This document shows, one piece after another, positions 38,401 through 46,532 of a stretch of DNA of 64,000 nt. This stretch comes from Streptomyces mayonensis (GTDB lineage Bacteria; Actinomycetota; Actinomycetes; Streptomycetales; Streptomycetaceae). Made by a program: the position numbers and the translations under genes. Numbering within the stretch: position 1 is the stretch's first letter; each line of letters begins with the position of its first letter. The stretch covers positions 1 through 64,000 of the forward strand of contig NZ_JACBYP010000010.1 of the NCBI RefSeq assembly GCF_018982965.1, written 5' to 3'. The notes beneath the pieces are model-generated. The model did not search any database. It was not told the origin of the DNA and worked only from the letters and a program-made list of their open reading frames with translations.

Positions 38401-39303
38401 ATGCAGATCAACACACCGTCACGGCGCGCGAGAGGCGCGAGAAGCGCCGGAGGCGTCCGGAAGACCAGAGGCCCCAGAAGGGCGATCCGACTCACCCGCC
38501 GGGGCCGCATCGCCCTGATCGCGGCCGGCGCCGTCGTGGCCGGTACCGCCGTGGCGGTGCCGTTGCTGATGCCGGACGACGAGGGCGAGTCCCGCCCCAC
38601 GTCCCTCGTGATCCCGGAGGGCCGGCGCGCGGCCCAGGTCTACGAGGCCGTCGACAAGGCCCTTGCCCTGCCCGCCGGCACCACCAGGAAATCCCTGCCC
38701 AAGGCCCACCTCAAGCTGCCCGACGACGCCGAGGGCAACCCCGAGGGCTATCTCTACCCCGCGACCTACCCGCTCGGTGACGAGGCCACCCCGGAGAAGC
38801 TGCTGACGGCCATGGTCGACACGGCGAACAGGAAATTCACCGGCGCACCCGTCGCCGCGGGCGCCCAGCGCAACGCGCTGAACGTCTACCAGGCGGTCAC
38901 CATCGCCAGCATCGTTCAGGCCGAGGCCGCCGCCGAGGAGGACATGGGCAAGGTCGCCCGGGTCGTCTTCAACCGGCTGGAGCGCGGCATGCCGCTCCAG
39001 ATGGACTCCACCATCAACTACGCCCTGGGACGCTCCACCCTGAAGACCACCACCAAGGACACGAAGATCGACAGTCCGTACAACTCGTACCGGCGCATGG
39101 GGCTGCCGCCCACGCCCATCGCCAACCCGGGTGAGCAGGCGATGAAGGCCGCGATCAACCCGACGCCCGGCGACTGGCTGTACTTCGTCACGGTCAAGCC
39201 CGGTGACACCCGCTTCACCGCCGACTACGCCGAACACCAGCGCAACGTCGCGGAGTTCAACAAGGCCAGGTCGAGCGCCTCGAACCAGGCCCCGTCCCAG
39301 TGA
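38401..39303 (+). CDS. MltG/YceG-like endolytic transglycosylase
   Basis: The 300-residue protein has a basic cytoplasmic N-terminus, one membrane helix (IALIAAGAVVAGTAVAVPLL) and an extracellular MltG-type domain. The catalytic Glu lies in VTIASIVQAEAAAEEDM (pattern ASIVxxE). The family segments RLERGMPLQMDSTINYAL, SPYNSYRRMGLPPTPIANPG and PTPGDWLYFVTV follow. It should cut nascent glycan strands near the membrane. It is shorter than the division-cluster MltG near aroE in Streptomyces, so it is probably a second paralogue. It meets the flavoprotein gene tail to tail with a 12-bp gap. Confidence 0.9.
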   Translation: MQINTPSRRARGARSAGGVRKTRGPRRAIRLTRRGRIALIAAGAVVAGTAVAVPLLMPDDEGESRPTSLVIPEGRRAAQVYEAVDKALALPAGTTRKSLPKAHLKLPDDAEGNPEGYLYPATYPLGDEATPEKLLTAMVDTANRKFTGAPVAAGAQRNALNVYQAVTIASIVQAEAAAEEDMGKVARVVFNRLERGMPLQMDSTINYALGRSTLKTTTKDTKIDSPYNSYRRMGLPPTPIANPGEQAMKAAINPTPGDWLYFVTVKPGDTRFTADYAEHQRNVAEFNKARSSASNQAPSQ

Positions 39304-39315
39304 CCGGGCGGGGCG

Positions 39316-40395
39316 TCACGCGGCGAGAGGCGCGGGTTCGGCCAGCAGCCGCCTGATGTCCCGCACGGCCGCGCGTCCCGCCCGGTTGGCGCCGATGGTG
39401 CTGGCCGAGGGGCCGTAGCCGACCAGGTGGATCCGCGGGTCGGCGACCGCGCGCGTCCCTTCCACCCGGATGCCGCCGCCCGGTTCCCGCAGCCGCAGCG
39501 GCCTGAGATGGTCGACGGCTGCCCGGAACCCGGTCGCCCACAGGATGACGTCCGCGGTCACGCGCCGCCCGTCGCTCCACTCCACCCCTTCGGGCACGAT
39601 CCGGTCGAACATGGGCCGCCGGTCCAGGACACCCGACTCCAGCCCGGCCCGGACCGCGTCGTTCAGCGGCAGCCCGGTCACCGAGACCACGCTCCTGGGC
39701 GGCAGTCCCTGCCGGACCCGTTCCTCCACGAGGGCCACCGCCGCCCGGCCCGCGTCCTCGTCGAAGGGTCCCTCCCGGAAGACCGGCGGCCGCCGGGTCA
39801 CCCAGGTGGTGGACGCGGCGTACGGGGCGATCTCCAGCAGGTGCTGGGTCGCCGAGGCGCCCCCGCCGACCACGACCACGCGCTGCCCGGTGAACTCCTC
39901 GGGCCCCGCGTACTGCGCGGTGTGCAACTGCCGTCCCCGGAAGCTCTCCTGACCCCGGTAGCGCGGCCAGAACGGACGGTCCCAGGTGCCGGTCGCGTTG
40001 ACCAGTGCCCGCGTGGACCAGACCCCGGCCGACGTCTCGACGACGAGCCGCCCCTCCGTACCCCCGCGTACCGCGCGGACGTCGACCGGCCGCCGAACCC
40101 GCAGGTCGAAGGCCCGCTCGTACTCCGCGAAGTACCCGCTCACCACCTCGGCGGACGGCCGCGCCGGGTCCGCGCCGGTCAGCTCCATGCCCGGCAGCGC
40201 GTGCATCCCGTGCACCTTGCCGTACGTCAGTGAGGGCCACCGGAACTGCCAGGCGCCGCCGGGGCCGGGGGAGTGGTCGAGCACCACGAAGTCGCGCTCC
40301 GGCTCGAACCCCGTGCGCCGCAGGTGATAGGCGGTGGCCAGCCCGGCCTGACCGGCACCGATGACGACGACCTCGACCTCGCGTGTGTAGTTCAC
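39316..40395 (-). CDS. FAD-dependent NAD(P)-binding monooxygenase-like protein
   Basis: The 359-residue protein has two dinucleotide-binding folds: an FAD site (VVVIGAGQAGLATAYHL, residues ~9-25) and an NAD(P)H site (VVVVGGGASATQHLLEI, ~170). It also has ATG-type motifs NATGTWDRPF and LWATGFR. It resembles flavin-containing monooxygenases of the CzcO/TrkA group; no substrate can be assigned. It is divergent from yjbQ across 84 bp. Confidence 0.88.
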   Translation of the reverse strand: MNYTREVEVVVIGAGQAGLATAYHLRRTGFEPERDFVVLDHSPGPGGAWQFRWPSLTYGKVHGMHALPGMELTGADPARPSAEVVSGYFAEYERAFDLRVRRPVDVRAVRGGTEGRLVVETSAGVWSTRALVNATGTWDRPFWPRYRGQESFRGRQLHTAQYAGPEEFTGQRVVVVGGGASATQHLLEIAPYAASTTWVTRRPPVFREGPFDEDAGRAAVALVEERVRQGLPPRSVVSVTGLPLNDAVRAGLESGVLDRRPMFDRIVPEGVEWSDGRRVTADVILWATGFRAAVDHLRPLRLREPGGGIRVEGTRAVADPRIHLVGYGPSASTIGANRAGRAAVRDIRRLLAEPAPLAA

Positions 40396-40479
40396 ACTTC
40401 TACTAACGGCGCCGGACGCCCCGGTCTTCCCCCGGCGCCGGGAGGCGCCCCGGACTCCCTTCAGTGCCAGGATGGGAGC

Positions 40480-40902
40480 ATGTCAGATGCCTTCACCACC
40501 CGAGTCCTCAGCCTCGCCACCGGCTCGGCGGAACGGGTCGCCGACATCACCGGCGACTGCGAGTCCTTCCTGCGCGAGGCGGCGGCCGGCCGCGACGGCC
40601 TGCTCAACGTCTTCGTGCCGCACGCCACCGCCGGGATCGCGATCATCGAGACCGGTGCCGGCAGCGACGACGACCTGCTGTCCGCCCTGCACACCCTGCT
40701 CCCCGCGGACGACCGCTGGCAGCACCGCCACGGCAGCCCCGGACACGGCCGCGACCACGTCCTGCCGGCCTTCGTGCCCCCGCACGCCACGCTGCCGGTG
40801 ATCGGCGGCCGCCTGGAGCTGGGCACCTGGCAGTCGGTGTGCCTGGTGGATACAAATCGCGATAATGCCAACCGTCAGGTCCGGCTGTCGTTCCTCGGGT
40901 GA
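40480..40902 (+). CDS. yjbQ: YjbQ family protein (UPF0047)
   Basis: The 140-residue protein is the UPF0047/YjbQ family, with weak thiamine-phosphate synthase activity known for some members. Conserved parts: VFVPHATAGIAIIETGAG, HRHGSPGHGRDHVLPAF and GTWQSVCLVDTNRDNANRQV. ATG 40480 follows GGATGGGAG. From 40851 onward the codons change to GAT ACA AAT CGC GAT AAT, unusual for Streptomyces, and the end of this motif is found again at the right edge of the window. The gene is therefore probably the insertion point of the island, with its last ~17 codons brought in by the element. Confidence 0.9.
   Translation: MSDAFTTRVLSLATGSAERVADITGDCESFLREAAAGRDGLLNVFVPHATAGIAIIETGAGSDDDLLSALHTLLPADDRWQHRHGSPGHGRDHVLPAFVPPHATLPVIGGRLELGTWQSVCLVDTNRDNANRQVRLSFLG
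40843..40865 (+). repeat. Left attachment-like direct repeat (3' end of yjbQ)
   Basis: This 23-bp segment encodes LVDTNRD plus the next partial codon in yjbQ. It matches 63978-64000 in 20 of 23 positions, and the three differences fall at third codon positions. The identical core starts CTGGTGGA and continues AATCGCGA. Direct repeats at the end of a conserved gene are the usual footprint of site-specific integration. Confidence 0.65.
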
Positions 40903-41409
40903 AGCTGCCTCTGCCGTCACTGTAGGGCTGATGTCCGGCCGCACCAGTGAGAGGTGCAGCTCCGAGCAGGCCGGGGCGAGCGGTGTTGCGCGGTGACGCA
41001 CCTGGGGAGGCTGTCACCTGCCACGGAGACCCGTTTCCCCGTGCAGTGATGACGGGTCGTGATCCCACTGCATGTCTGCGACCTCTACCCCGCCGGGGCC
41101 ACTGCATCCCAGGTCCGGCTCGGCTTCTCACGGTGAAAGGGGAACCGACACCACGACTGGGTGAGCACCACCGGGCTGAAGGCGAGGTTCTGGGGATGCC
41201 GAGGTGCTCAGCCAACCGCAGGGACAGGGGCTGCGCTTCTCCGGTCGAGGAGGGGAAGAACCGCTGCGGATGAACCCCGATGGTGCACGCGTGCTTCCTC
41301 AGCCGGTGCCGGCACGCGTCTGCGCCGACGGGTGAGCGCCCCCTTGGTTCCGGCTGCCCGATGGGTTCGTCGCGTCATGTATGTGCTGGAGTCTCGGCCG
41401 TCCGGAGGC

Positions 41410-41570
41410 TGGTGTTGGTGTTCCTGGATGAACCGCAGGGCCTCGTCGCGGTCCCTGCGGCCCAGCGCGTCGACGAGATCGCGGTGGACGTGAACGGGTG
41501 GCGTCGCGGCGGCCTCCACGATGCCCACGCCACGCCAATTCGTCGAAGCGCCCAGGAAGTGAAGGTCGGT
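41410..41570 (-). pseudogene. Fragment of a GntR/FCD-family regulator
   Basis: On the minus strand the translation contains VHVHRDLVDALGRRDRDEAL followed by RFIQEHQ. This resembles the last metal-binding His helices of FCD ligand-binding domains (HxxLVDAL...A...HL). An upstream piece, RTDLHFLGASTNW, is like an earlier part of the same domain, but the segment between is missing and there is no DNA-binding domain. Probably a deletion remnant; the match is short. Confidence 0.35.
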
Positions 41571-41619
41571 TCGAGGTCTTGTCGGGTACGCGCATGCCGA
41601 GACCGGCCCGGCGGATGAG

Positions 41620-42202
41620 TGGGAGGTGCCGGACGACGCCAACGGCGTACCCGACGAGCCCACCGACGTACAGAAGCGCGACGGCTACACCAAGGCCGGC
41701 CTGGGACTGCACTCTGGGCCACCAGGGCGTGGCGCGCTGGGCGCGACCCTCTTCACTACGGCTTGGAGCACGACTTCGGCGGCGTGTGGTTCAACCTGGT
41801 CCCCGACGCGGCTGGCGTACTACTCGGTGAAGAAGGCGTTCACGGGCTCCAACGCCGGCGACAACCTGCCGCCGGTCGTCAGCGGCATGACGGTGACACC
41901 GGCCGGTACCGCTCCGGCGGGCGGGGAGTTCACCGTACGGGCAGACATTCGCGACCCCGAGAACGACCCGGTCACGAACAAGATCTTCCTCAGCGGCAAC
42001 TACGCCAACGGCGACAAGCGGCTCGTACCGGCGCAGTTCCGGTCCACGGGCAACGGCACGTTCGCGGTCACCGCACCCGAGAAGCTCGGCGGATGTCGAC
42101 ACCATCGCCCTGGCCGAAACGGCCCGCCACGTGAGGCTCCAGCTCACCGCACGCGGCACGGGCTGGGGCTACTCACTGCACGAGTTCGGGGTCTACAGCT
42201 GA
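41620..42202 (+). pseudogene. Frameshifted C-terminus of a secreted glycosidase with a discoidin domain
   Basis: Coding character jumps between three frames. PDEPTDVQKRDGYTKAG is followed by LHYGLEHDFGGVWFNL in another frame (about 41750-41800). RLAYYSVKKAFTGSNAGDN and VVSGMTVTPAGTAPAGGEF come next, again in the first frame, and finally LAETARHVRLQLTARGTGWG with YSLHEFGVYS in a third frame, ending at TGA 42200-42202. The final piece is a typical F5/8 type C (discoidin) carbohydrate-binding end. At least three frameshifts and no N-terminus or signal peptide mean the gene is dead. Confidence 0.7.
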
Positions 42203-42374
42203 TCAGTTCGAACCCTTCGCGACATCGTTCAGGAGGCCGAGGCGGCTGACCGAGCGATGCGGTGCCGGTTCGAGTTCGGGCCACCGTCTCGCCGATATGG
42301 TGCGTGTCCGCTGCGCCCGGGCGACTGCCGGGCCGGACCCGCCCGCTCGGTGGCCGGGAGGCGGTGTCCTGCCG

Positions 42375-45300
42375 TCAGCCTTCCGCGGCGGTACGGGCCG
42401 CCCGGACCGCCTCCTCCGGTTCGAGGCCGGTGCCCAGCTCGTACGCCTTCGAGAACGCGGCCGGGCCCAGCGCGGCTCGGGTCGCCGTCGTGATGCGGTC
42501 GACGTCGGCCCGTTCAGCGGGAGGCAGCGGGGCCCCGGCGCGTCGGCGGGCTGCCGCTGCCGCGCCGAGGAGGACGGCCGCTCGGGTGGCGGTGGAGGTG
42601 TGGTTCGCTAGGGCGGACACGCCGGCCAGGCCTTCCAAGGAGAGGGCTAGGGCTCGGGGTTCGGCCAGGGCTCGGGCGATCTTCAGGCCGGCAAGGTGGT
42701 GCGCCTCCGCCGTGTGTGCGTCGCCGCGCAGCTCCGCGATGAAGCCGAGTTCGGCCAGGAGGAGGTGGTCGCCCGCCTGGGAGGAGACGTCCGCGTAGCC
42801 GTCGTGGATGTGCAGCAGGTGGGCCTCGGCCACGTCGAGGTCGCCCGAGCGGCGGGCACCGAGGGCCAGGCCCATCTCGGAGTGGATCTCGCCGTACTTG
42901 TAGCCCTGTTCGGCGGCGATTCGGCGAGCCTGTTCGTGGAGGTCGCGGGCGCGGTCGAAGTCGCGGGCCAGCAGCGCCAGTCGGCCGAGGCCGGAGAGCC
43001 GGGCCGACACCTCCGCCTGCAGCCCCAACTCGCGTGCCATGAGCAGTCCTTCGGTCTGACGGCGCTCGGCGTCCTCGTAAGCCCCCTTGATCTCCGCGAG
43101 CGCGGCGAGCGGCGAGACCGTCTGCAACTCTCCCCACCGGTCGCCAAGTTCGCGGAACATGCCCGCACTGCGGCTGCCGTCCTGACCGAGGCCGGCGAGG
43201 TCGCCGCTGACGAGCGCCAGGGTGGCGCGCAGGCCAAGTGCGGCGGCGATGCCCCACGGGTCGTCGGCGGTGGTGAACAAGGTGAGTGCGCGGGTGTTCA
43301 GCTCGGCGCTGCCGGTCACGTCACCCGCGCTGAACAGGCCATACGCGCACAGCCAGAGCGTGCGAGCCCGGCGTACCGGGTCGGGGACGGCCTCGGACGT
43401 GGAGCTGGTCCCTCGGGCGTCCGCCGTGTCGGCCGCAGCGGTTCCCGGGGCGCCGGTGAGGAGCGCGAACGCAGCGTGCAGGAGCACGAGTTCAGCTGGG
43501 CCGTCCGTGGCGACCAGCACCGCGGCCAGGCTGCGGCGGGCCTCGGTCAGGCGCCCCCGCAGCAGCCACCACCAGGCCAGCGCGGTGGCCAGCCGGACCG
43601 CCTCCTCCGGCTCCGCGCCCGCCCTGCGCACCGCCTCGTCGAGCGCGGTGCGCAGGTTGCCCGCCTCCGCGTCCAGCCGGGCCAGCCAGGGCCGCTGTCC
43701 GGCGCCGCGCAACCGCGGCTCGGCCTCTTCGGCCAAGGTCCGGTAGTACACGAGATGGCGGTCCCGTACAGCGGCGAGGTCCTCCATCTCGTGGAGCCGC
43801 TCGGTCGCGTACGCGGCGACGGACTCCAGGAGACGGTAGCGAGGGCCGGTCGGTCCGGGCACCACGACGACCAAGGAGCGGTCGACCAGCCGCGTGACCA
43901 GGTCCAGCACCTCGTCCCGGGCAACGCCGTCCCCGGCGCAGACTGCTTCGGCGCCCGCCAGGTCACAGCCGTCGCTGTGGGCGGCGAGGCGGCGCAGGAC
44001 GATGCGTTCGGGCGCGCTGAGCAGCTCCCAGCTCCAGTCGATCACCGCTCGCAACGTCTGCTGGCGGGCCGGCGCGCCGCGCCGCCCGAAGGTCAGGACC
44101 CGGAAGCGGTCGTTGAGCCTTGCCGCCAACTCCTCTACTCCAAGGGCCCTTACACGGGTGGCGGCGAGCTCCAGCGCGAGCGGGATGCCGTCCAGGCGGC
44201 GGCAGATCTCGACCACAGCCCGGTGCTCGGGCTCCTCCGGCGCGTCCGGGTCGCGAGGGAAGCCGGGCGCGGATGCGGCTGCCCGTTCCATGAACAGCTT
44301 CACGGCGTCCGCCGGTTGCAGCGGTTCGACGAGAAACACCGCCTCGCCCGCCAGCCCGAGTGGCTCCTGGCCAGTGGCGAGGACTCGCAAGCCGGGGGCG
44401 GTGCGCAGGAGGAGTCCGGTGAGTTCTGCGGCGGAGTCGACGACGTGCTCGCAGTTGTCCAGGACGAGCAGGGCGCGGCGGTTGCGCAGCGCGGCGGCGA
44501 GGCGGTGCGGGAGGGAGGGCATGGAGGTGCCTGTGCCGGGGAGCGCGCGCGGAGCGTCGTCGCGGATGCCGAGTGTGGCGGCGACGACCTGGGCGAGGTC
44601 GGCGGGAGTGCCGGAACGGATGCCGGAGAACTCCACCAGCCAGATACCGTCCGCCAGTTCGCCCGCCTCCGCGCCGTCCTGCTCGGCAGAGGCCGCCGCC
44701 ACGGCGAGCCGGGTCTTGCCCACGCCACCAGGGCCTGTGAGGGTCACCAGACGTGTTGCGGAGAGGAGTCGGGCCAGGTCGGTGAGGGCCTCGCCGCGGC
44801 CTACGAGGCGGGTCAGAGGGACGGGGAGGTTGGAGTGGGGCGTTCTGGTGGTGAGCGCGTGCGGCGCTGGGCCCGCGGAGCCGTGCGCCGGAAGGCGCAG
44901 GCCGTTCTCCTCCTCGTACGTGCTCGCGCTCAGTCCCGGCTCCTGCCTCAGCACCGCTCCGTGCAGCGCGGTCAGTTCGGGGCTCGGGTCGACCCCCAGC
45001 TCCTCGGCCAGGCGCGTGCGCAGGGACTCGTACGACGCCAGTGCCTCGCTCTGGCGGCCCGTCGCGTACAGGGCCCTCATGCGGAGCGCGTGCAGGCGCT
45101 CCCGTAGCGGGTGGAGTGCGACGACGTCGGCCAGCTCTCCGGCCACGAGCGCGTGATCGCCCGTCTCCAGGCGGGCATGGGCCTGGTCCTCCAGGACGGA
45201 GAGGCGCTGCTCCGCGAGGCGCTGGGCCGCCGGCCGTACGAAGGAGGCGTCGGCGAAGTCCGCGTACGCCGGGCCCCGCCACAGCTCCAGGGCCTCCGTC

Positions 45301-45665
45301 AGCAACTCGGCCCGGACGTGCGGGTCCTTGACGGGTCGCGCCCGGTTCACCAGGGTCCGGAAGCGTACGGCGTCCGTCTCGTCGTCGGTGTCGTCGAAGC
45401 GCAGCCGGTAGCCCGGAGGCCGGCGTACCACGCGGTCGCGGCCGATGGCCCTGCGCAGCTGGGAGACCTTGGCCTGGAGAGCGCCCGCCGGGTTGCCCGG
45501 GGGCGCGTCGGCCCACAGGTCCTGGATGAGCCGGTCGGCGGAGACCGGTCCTCCGTCGTTCGCGAGCAGATCCGCCAGCAGCGCCCGCACTTTGGCCTCC
45601 GGGACCTTGATCTCTCGCCCCTCGCCGTCCCACACCACCAGTGGCCCGAGCACCCCAAACCGCAT
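42375..45665 (-). CDS. AfsR/SARP-type regulator with NB-ARC and TPR-like domains
   Basis: The 1096-residue protein has a winged-helix DNA-binding domain (residues ~1-92), a bacterial transcriptional activation domain (BTAD, ~98-245, ALELWRGPAYADFADA), an NB-ARC-type ATPase (P-loop TLTGPGGVGKTRLAVA near 310 and Walker B ALLVLDNCEHVVD), and a long C-terminal helical repeat region. This is the large AfsR-like architecture used to switch on secondary-metabolite or export genes. ATG 45665 gives MRFGVLGPL, the standard start. It is divergent from an SDR gene, and 11-bp spaced repeats lie between them. Confidence 0.9.
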   Translation of the reverse strand: MRFGVLGPLVVWDGEGREIKVPEAKVRALLADLLANDGGPVSADRLIQDLWADAPPGNPAGALQAKVSQLRRAIGRDRVVRRPPGYRLRFDDTDDETDAVRFRTLVNRARPVKDPHVRAELLTEALELWRGPAYADFADASFVRPAAQRLAEQRLSVLEDQAHARLETGDHALVAGELADVVALHPLRERLHALRMRALYATGRQSEALASYESLRTRLAEELGVDPSPELTALHGAVLRQEPGLSASTYEEENGLRLPAHGSAGPAPHALTTRTPHSNLPVPLTRLVGRGEALTDLARLLSATRLVTLTGPGGVGKTRLAVAAASAEQDGAEAGELADGIWLVEFSGIRSGTPADLAQVVAATLGIRDDAPRALPGTGTSMPSLPHRLAAALRNRRALLVLDNCEHVVDSAAELTGLLLRTAPGLRVLATGQEPLGLAGEAVFLVEPLQPADAVKLFMERAAASAPGFPRDPDAPEEPEHRAVVEICRRLDGIPLALELAATRVRALGVEELAARLNDRFRVLTFGRRGAPARQQTLRAVIDWSWELLSAPERIVLRRLAAHSDGCDLAGAEAVCAGDGVARDEVLDLVTRLVDRSLVVVVPGPTGPRYRLLESVAAYATERLHEMEDLAAVRDRHLVYYRTLAEEAEPRLRGAGQRPWLARLDAEAGNLRTALDEAVRRAGAEPEEAVRLATALAWWWLLRGRLTEARRSLAAVLVATDGPAELVLLHAAFALLTGAPGTAAADTADARGTSSTSEAVPDPVRRARTLWLCAYGLFSAGDVTGSAELNTRALTLFTTADDPWGIAAALGLRATLALVSGDLAGLGQDGSRSAGMFRELGDRWGELQTVSPLAALAEIKGAYEDAERRQTEGLLMARELGLQAEVSARLSGLGRLALLARDFDRARDLHEQARRIAAEQGYKYGEIHSEMGLALGARRSGDLDVAEAHLLHIHDGYADVSSQAGDHLLLAELGFIAELRGDAHTAEAHHLAGLKIARALAEPRALALSLEGLAGVSALANHTSTATRAAVLLGAAAAARRRAGAPLPPAERADVDRITTATRAALGPAAFSKAYELGTGLEPEEAVRAARTAAEG

Positions 45666-45732
45666 AGGCGCCACCGTACAGGCCCGGGAGACCCGCGCCC
45701 CGGTCACTGCCACTCCGGGCGCCGGCCGGCCA

Positions 45733-45771
45733 CGAAGGCCGCCCGAAGGTTTCCCGAAGGTTCTCCGAAGC
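45733..45771. promoter_or_regulatory. 11-bp-spaced direct repeats, candidate SARP binding site
   Basis: CGAAG(G/C) starts at 45733, 45744, 45755 and 45766, exactly 11 bp apart, one helical turn. The two central copies are CGAAGGT. Direct repeats with 11-bp spacing near the -35 region are the hallmark of sites bound by SARP/AfsR-type regulators. The site lies 51 bp before the SDR start codon and 68 bp from the regulator's own start. Confidence 0.7.
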
Positions 45772-45821
45772 GGCCGGGCGCAGAGTCGTACCGACCGGGG
45801 GAGCGGAAGGAGCGGCAGACC

Positions 45822-46433
45822 ATGACCAAGTACGCGCGCCGGAAGGCTCTCGTCGTCGGTGAGCCCACCGGTATCGGCCTGGCCATCGCCAAGCGGCTCG
45901 TGGAGGGCGGAGCGAGCGTCCTGCTGACCGCCCGCACCGAGGAGGAGCGCGCGAACGCGGTCGGTGAACTCGGCTCCGTCGCCCGTGTCGTCTCACCGTC
46001 CTCGGTCGTGGGCCTGCTCGAAGGGCTCGAAGGGCTCGAAGGGCTCGAAGGGGTCGACATCCTCGCACGGGAAGGACTCGACGGGCCCGAAGAGGAGACC
46101 GGTTTTGATCTGCTCTTCGCCGACGCCATTCCCATCGCCCGGCCGCTGCTGCCGCACCTCCGGGACGGCGGCGCCGTCGTGCTGACCGCACCGACCCCGT
46201 GTCCCGACGCCGTGCGGGCCCTCGCCGCCGAACTCGCCTCCCGTGGCATCCGCGTCAACGCCGTGGCACCGGGCTGTATCGAGGCGCCGGGCTCCGGCGC
46301 CGTACCCCTGCCTCCGCTGGGACGTCTCGGCGCCGCCGAGGAGGTGGCCCGTGCCGCGCTCTTCCTGGCCACGGAGGCGACGTTCACCACCGGCGCGCGG
46401 CTCCCCGTCGACGGTGGCCTCGGCCGGCCGTGA
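45822..46433 (+). CDS. Truncated short-chain dehydrogenase/reductase lacking the catalytic Tyr-Lys
   Basis: The 203-residue protein has an SDR N-terminus (ALVVGEPTGIGLAIAKRLV) and C-terminus (ASRGIRVNAVAPGCIEAPGS, then TGARLPVDGG), but the middle is reduced. The NNAG region is replaced by a run of GLE repeats (residues ~66-77, from a 9-bp DNA repeat at 46019-46052). The segment that should hold the YxxxK catalytic pair is missing between VVLTAPTPCPDA and VRALAAEL. Typical SDRs are ~240-250 residues. It may bind NAD(P) without normal catalysis, or be decaying. ATG 45822 has GGAAGGAG upstream; 99 bp before the MFS gene. Confidence 0.8.
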   Translation: MTKYARRKALVVGEPTGIGLAIAKRLVEGGASVLLTARTEEERANAVGELGSVARVVSPSSVVGLLEGLEGLEGLEGVDILAREGLDGPEEETGFDLLFADAIPIARPLLPHLRDGGAVVLTAPTPCPDAVRALAAELASRGIRVNAVAPGCIEAPGSGAVPLPPLGRLGAAEEVARAALFLATEATFTTGARLPVDGGLGRP

Positions 46434-46532
46434 GCGGTACCGGCCGTCCGTGAGCGGTCCGGGCCGTACCTGAACCGTCCACCGCCCCCCGCACCATCAC
46501 CCCTTCCCATCAGGCAACCTGGAGCACACCCC

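Larger units (their letters stand above)
40903..42374. other. Decayed region at the left end of the island
   Basis: Nearly 1.5 kb without an intact gene. It holds a GntR/FCD-like fragment (minus strand, about 41410-41570) and a frameshifted glycosidase C-terminus (41620-42202). Bases 40903-41400 and 42203-42374 show no recognisable gene or strong structure. Confidence 0.6.
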
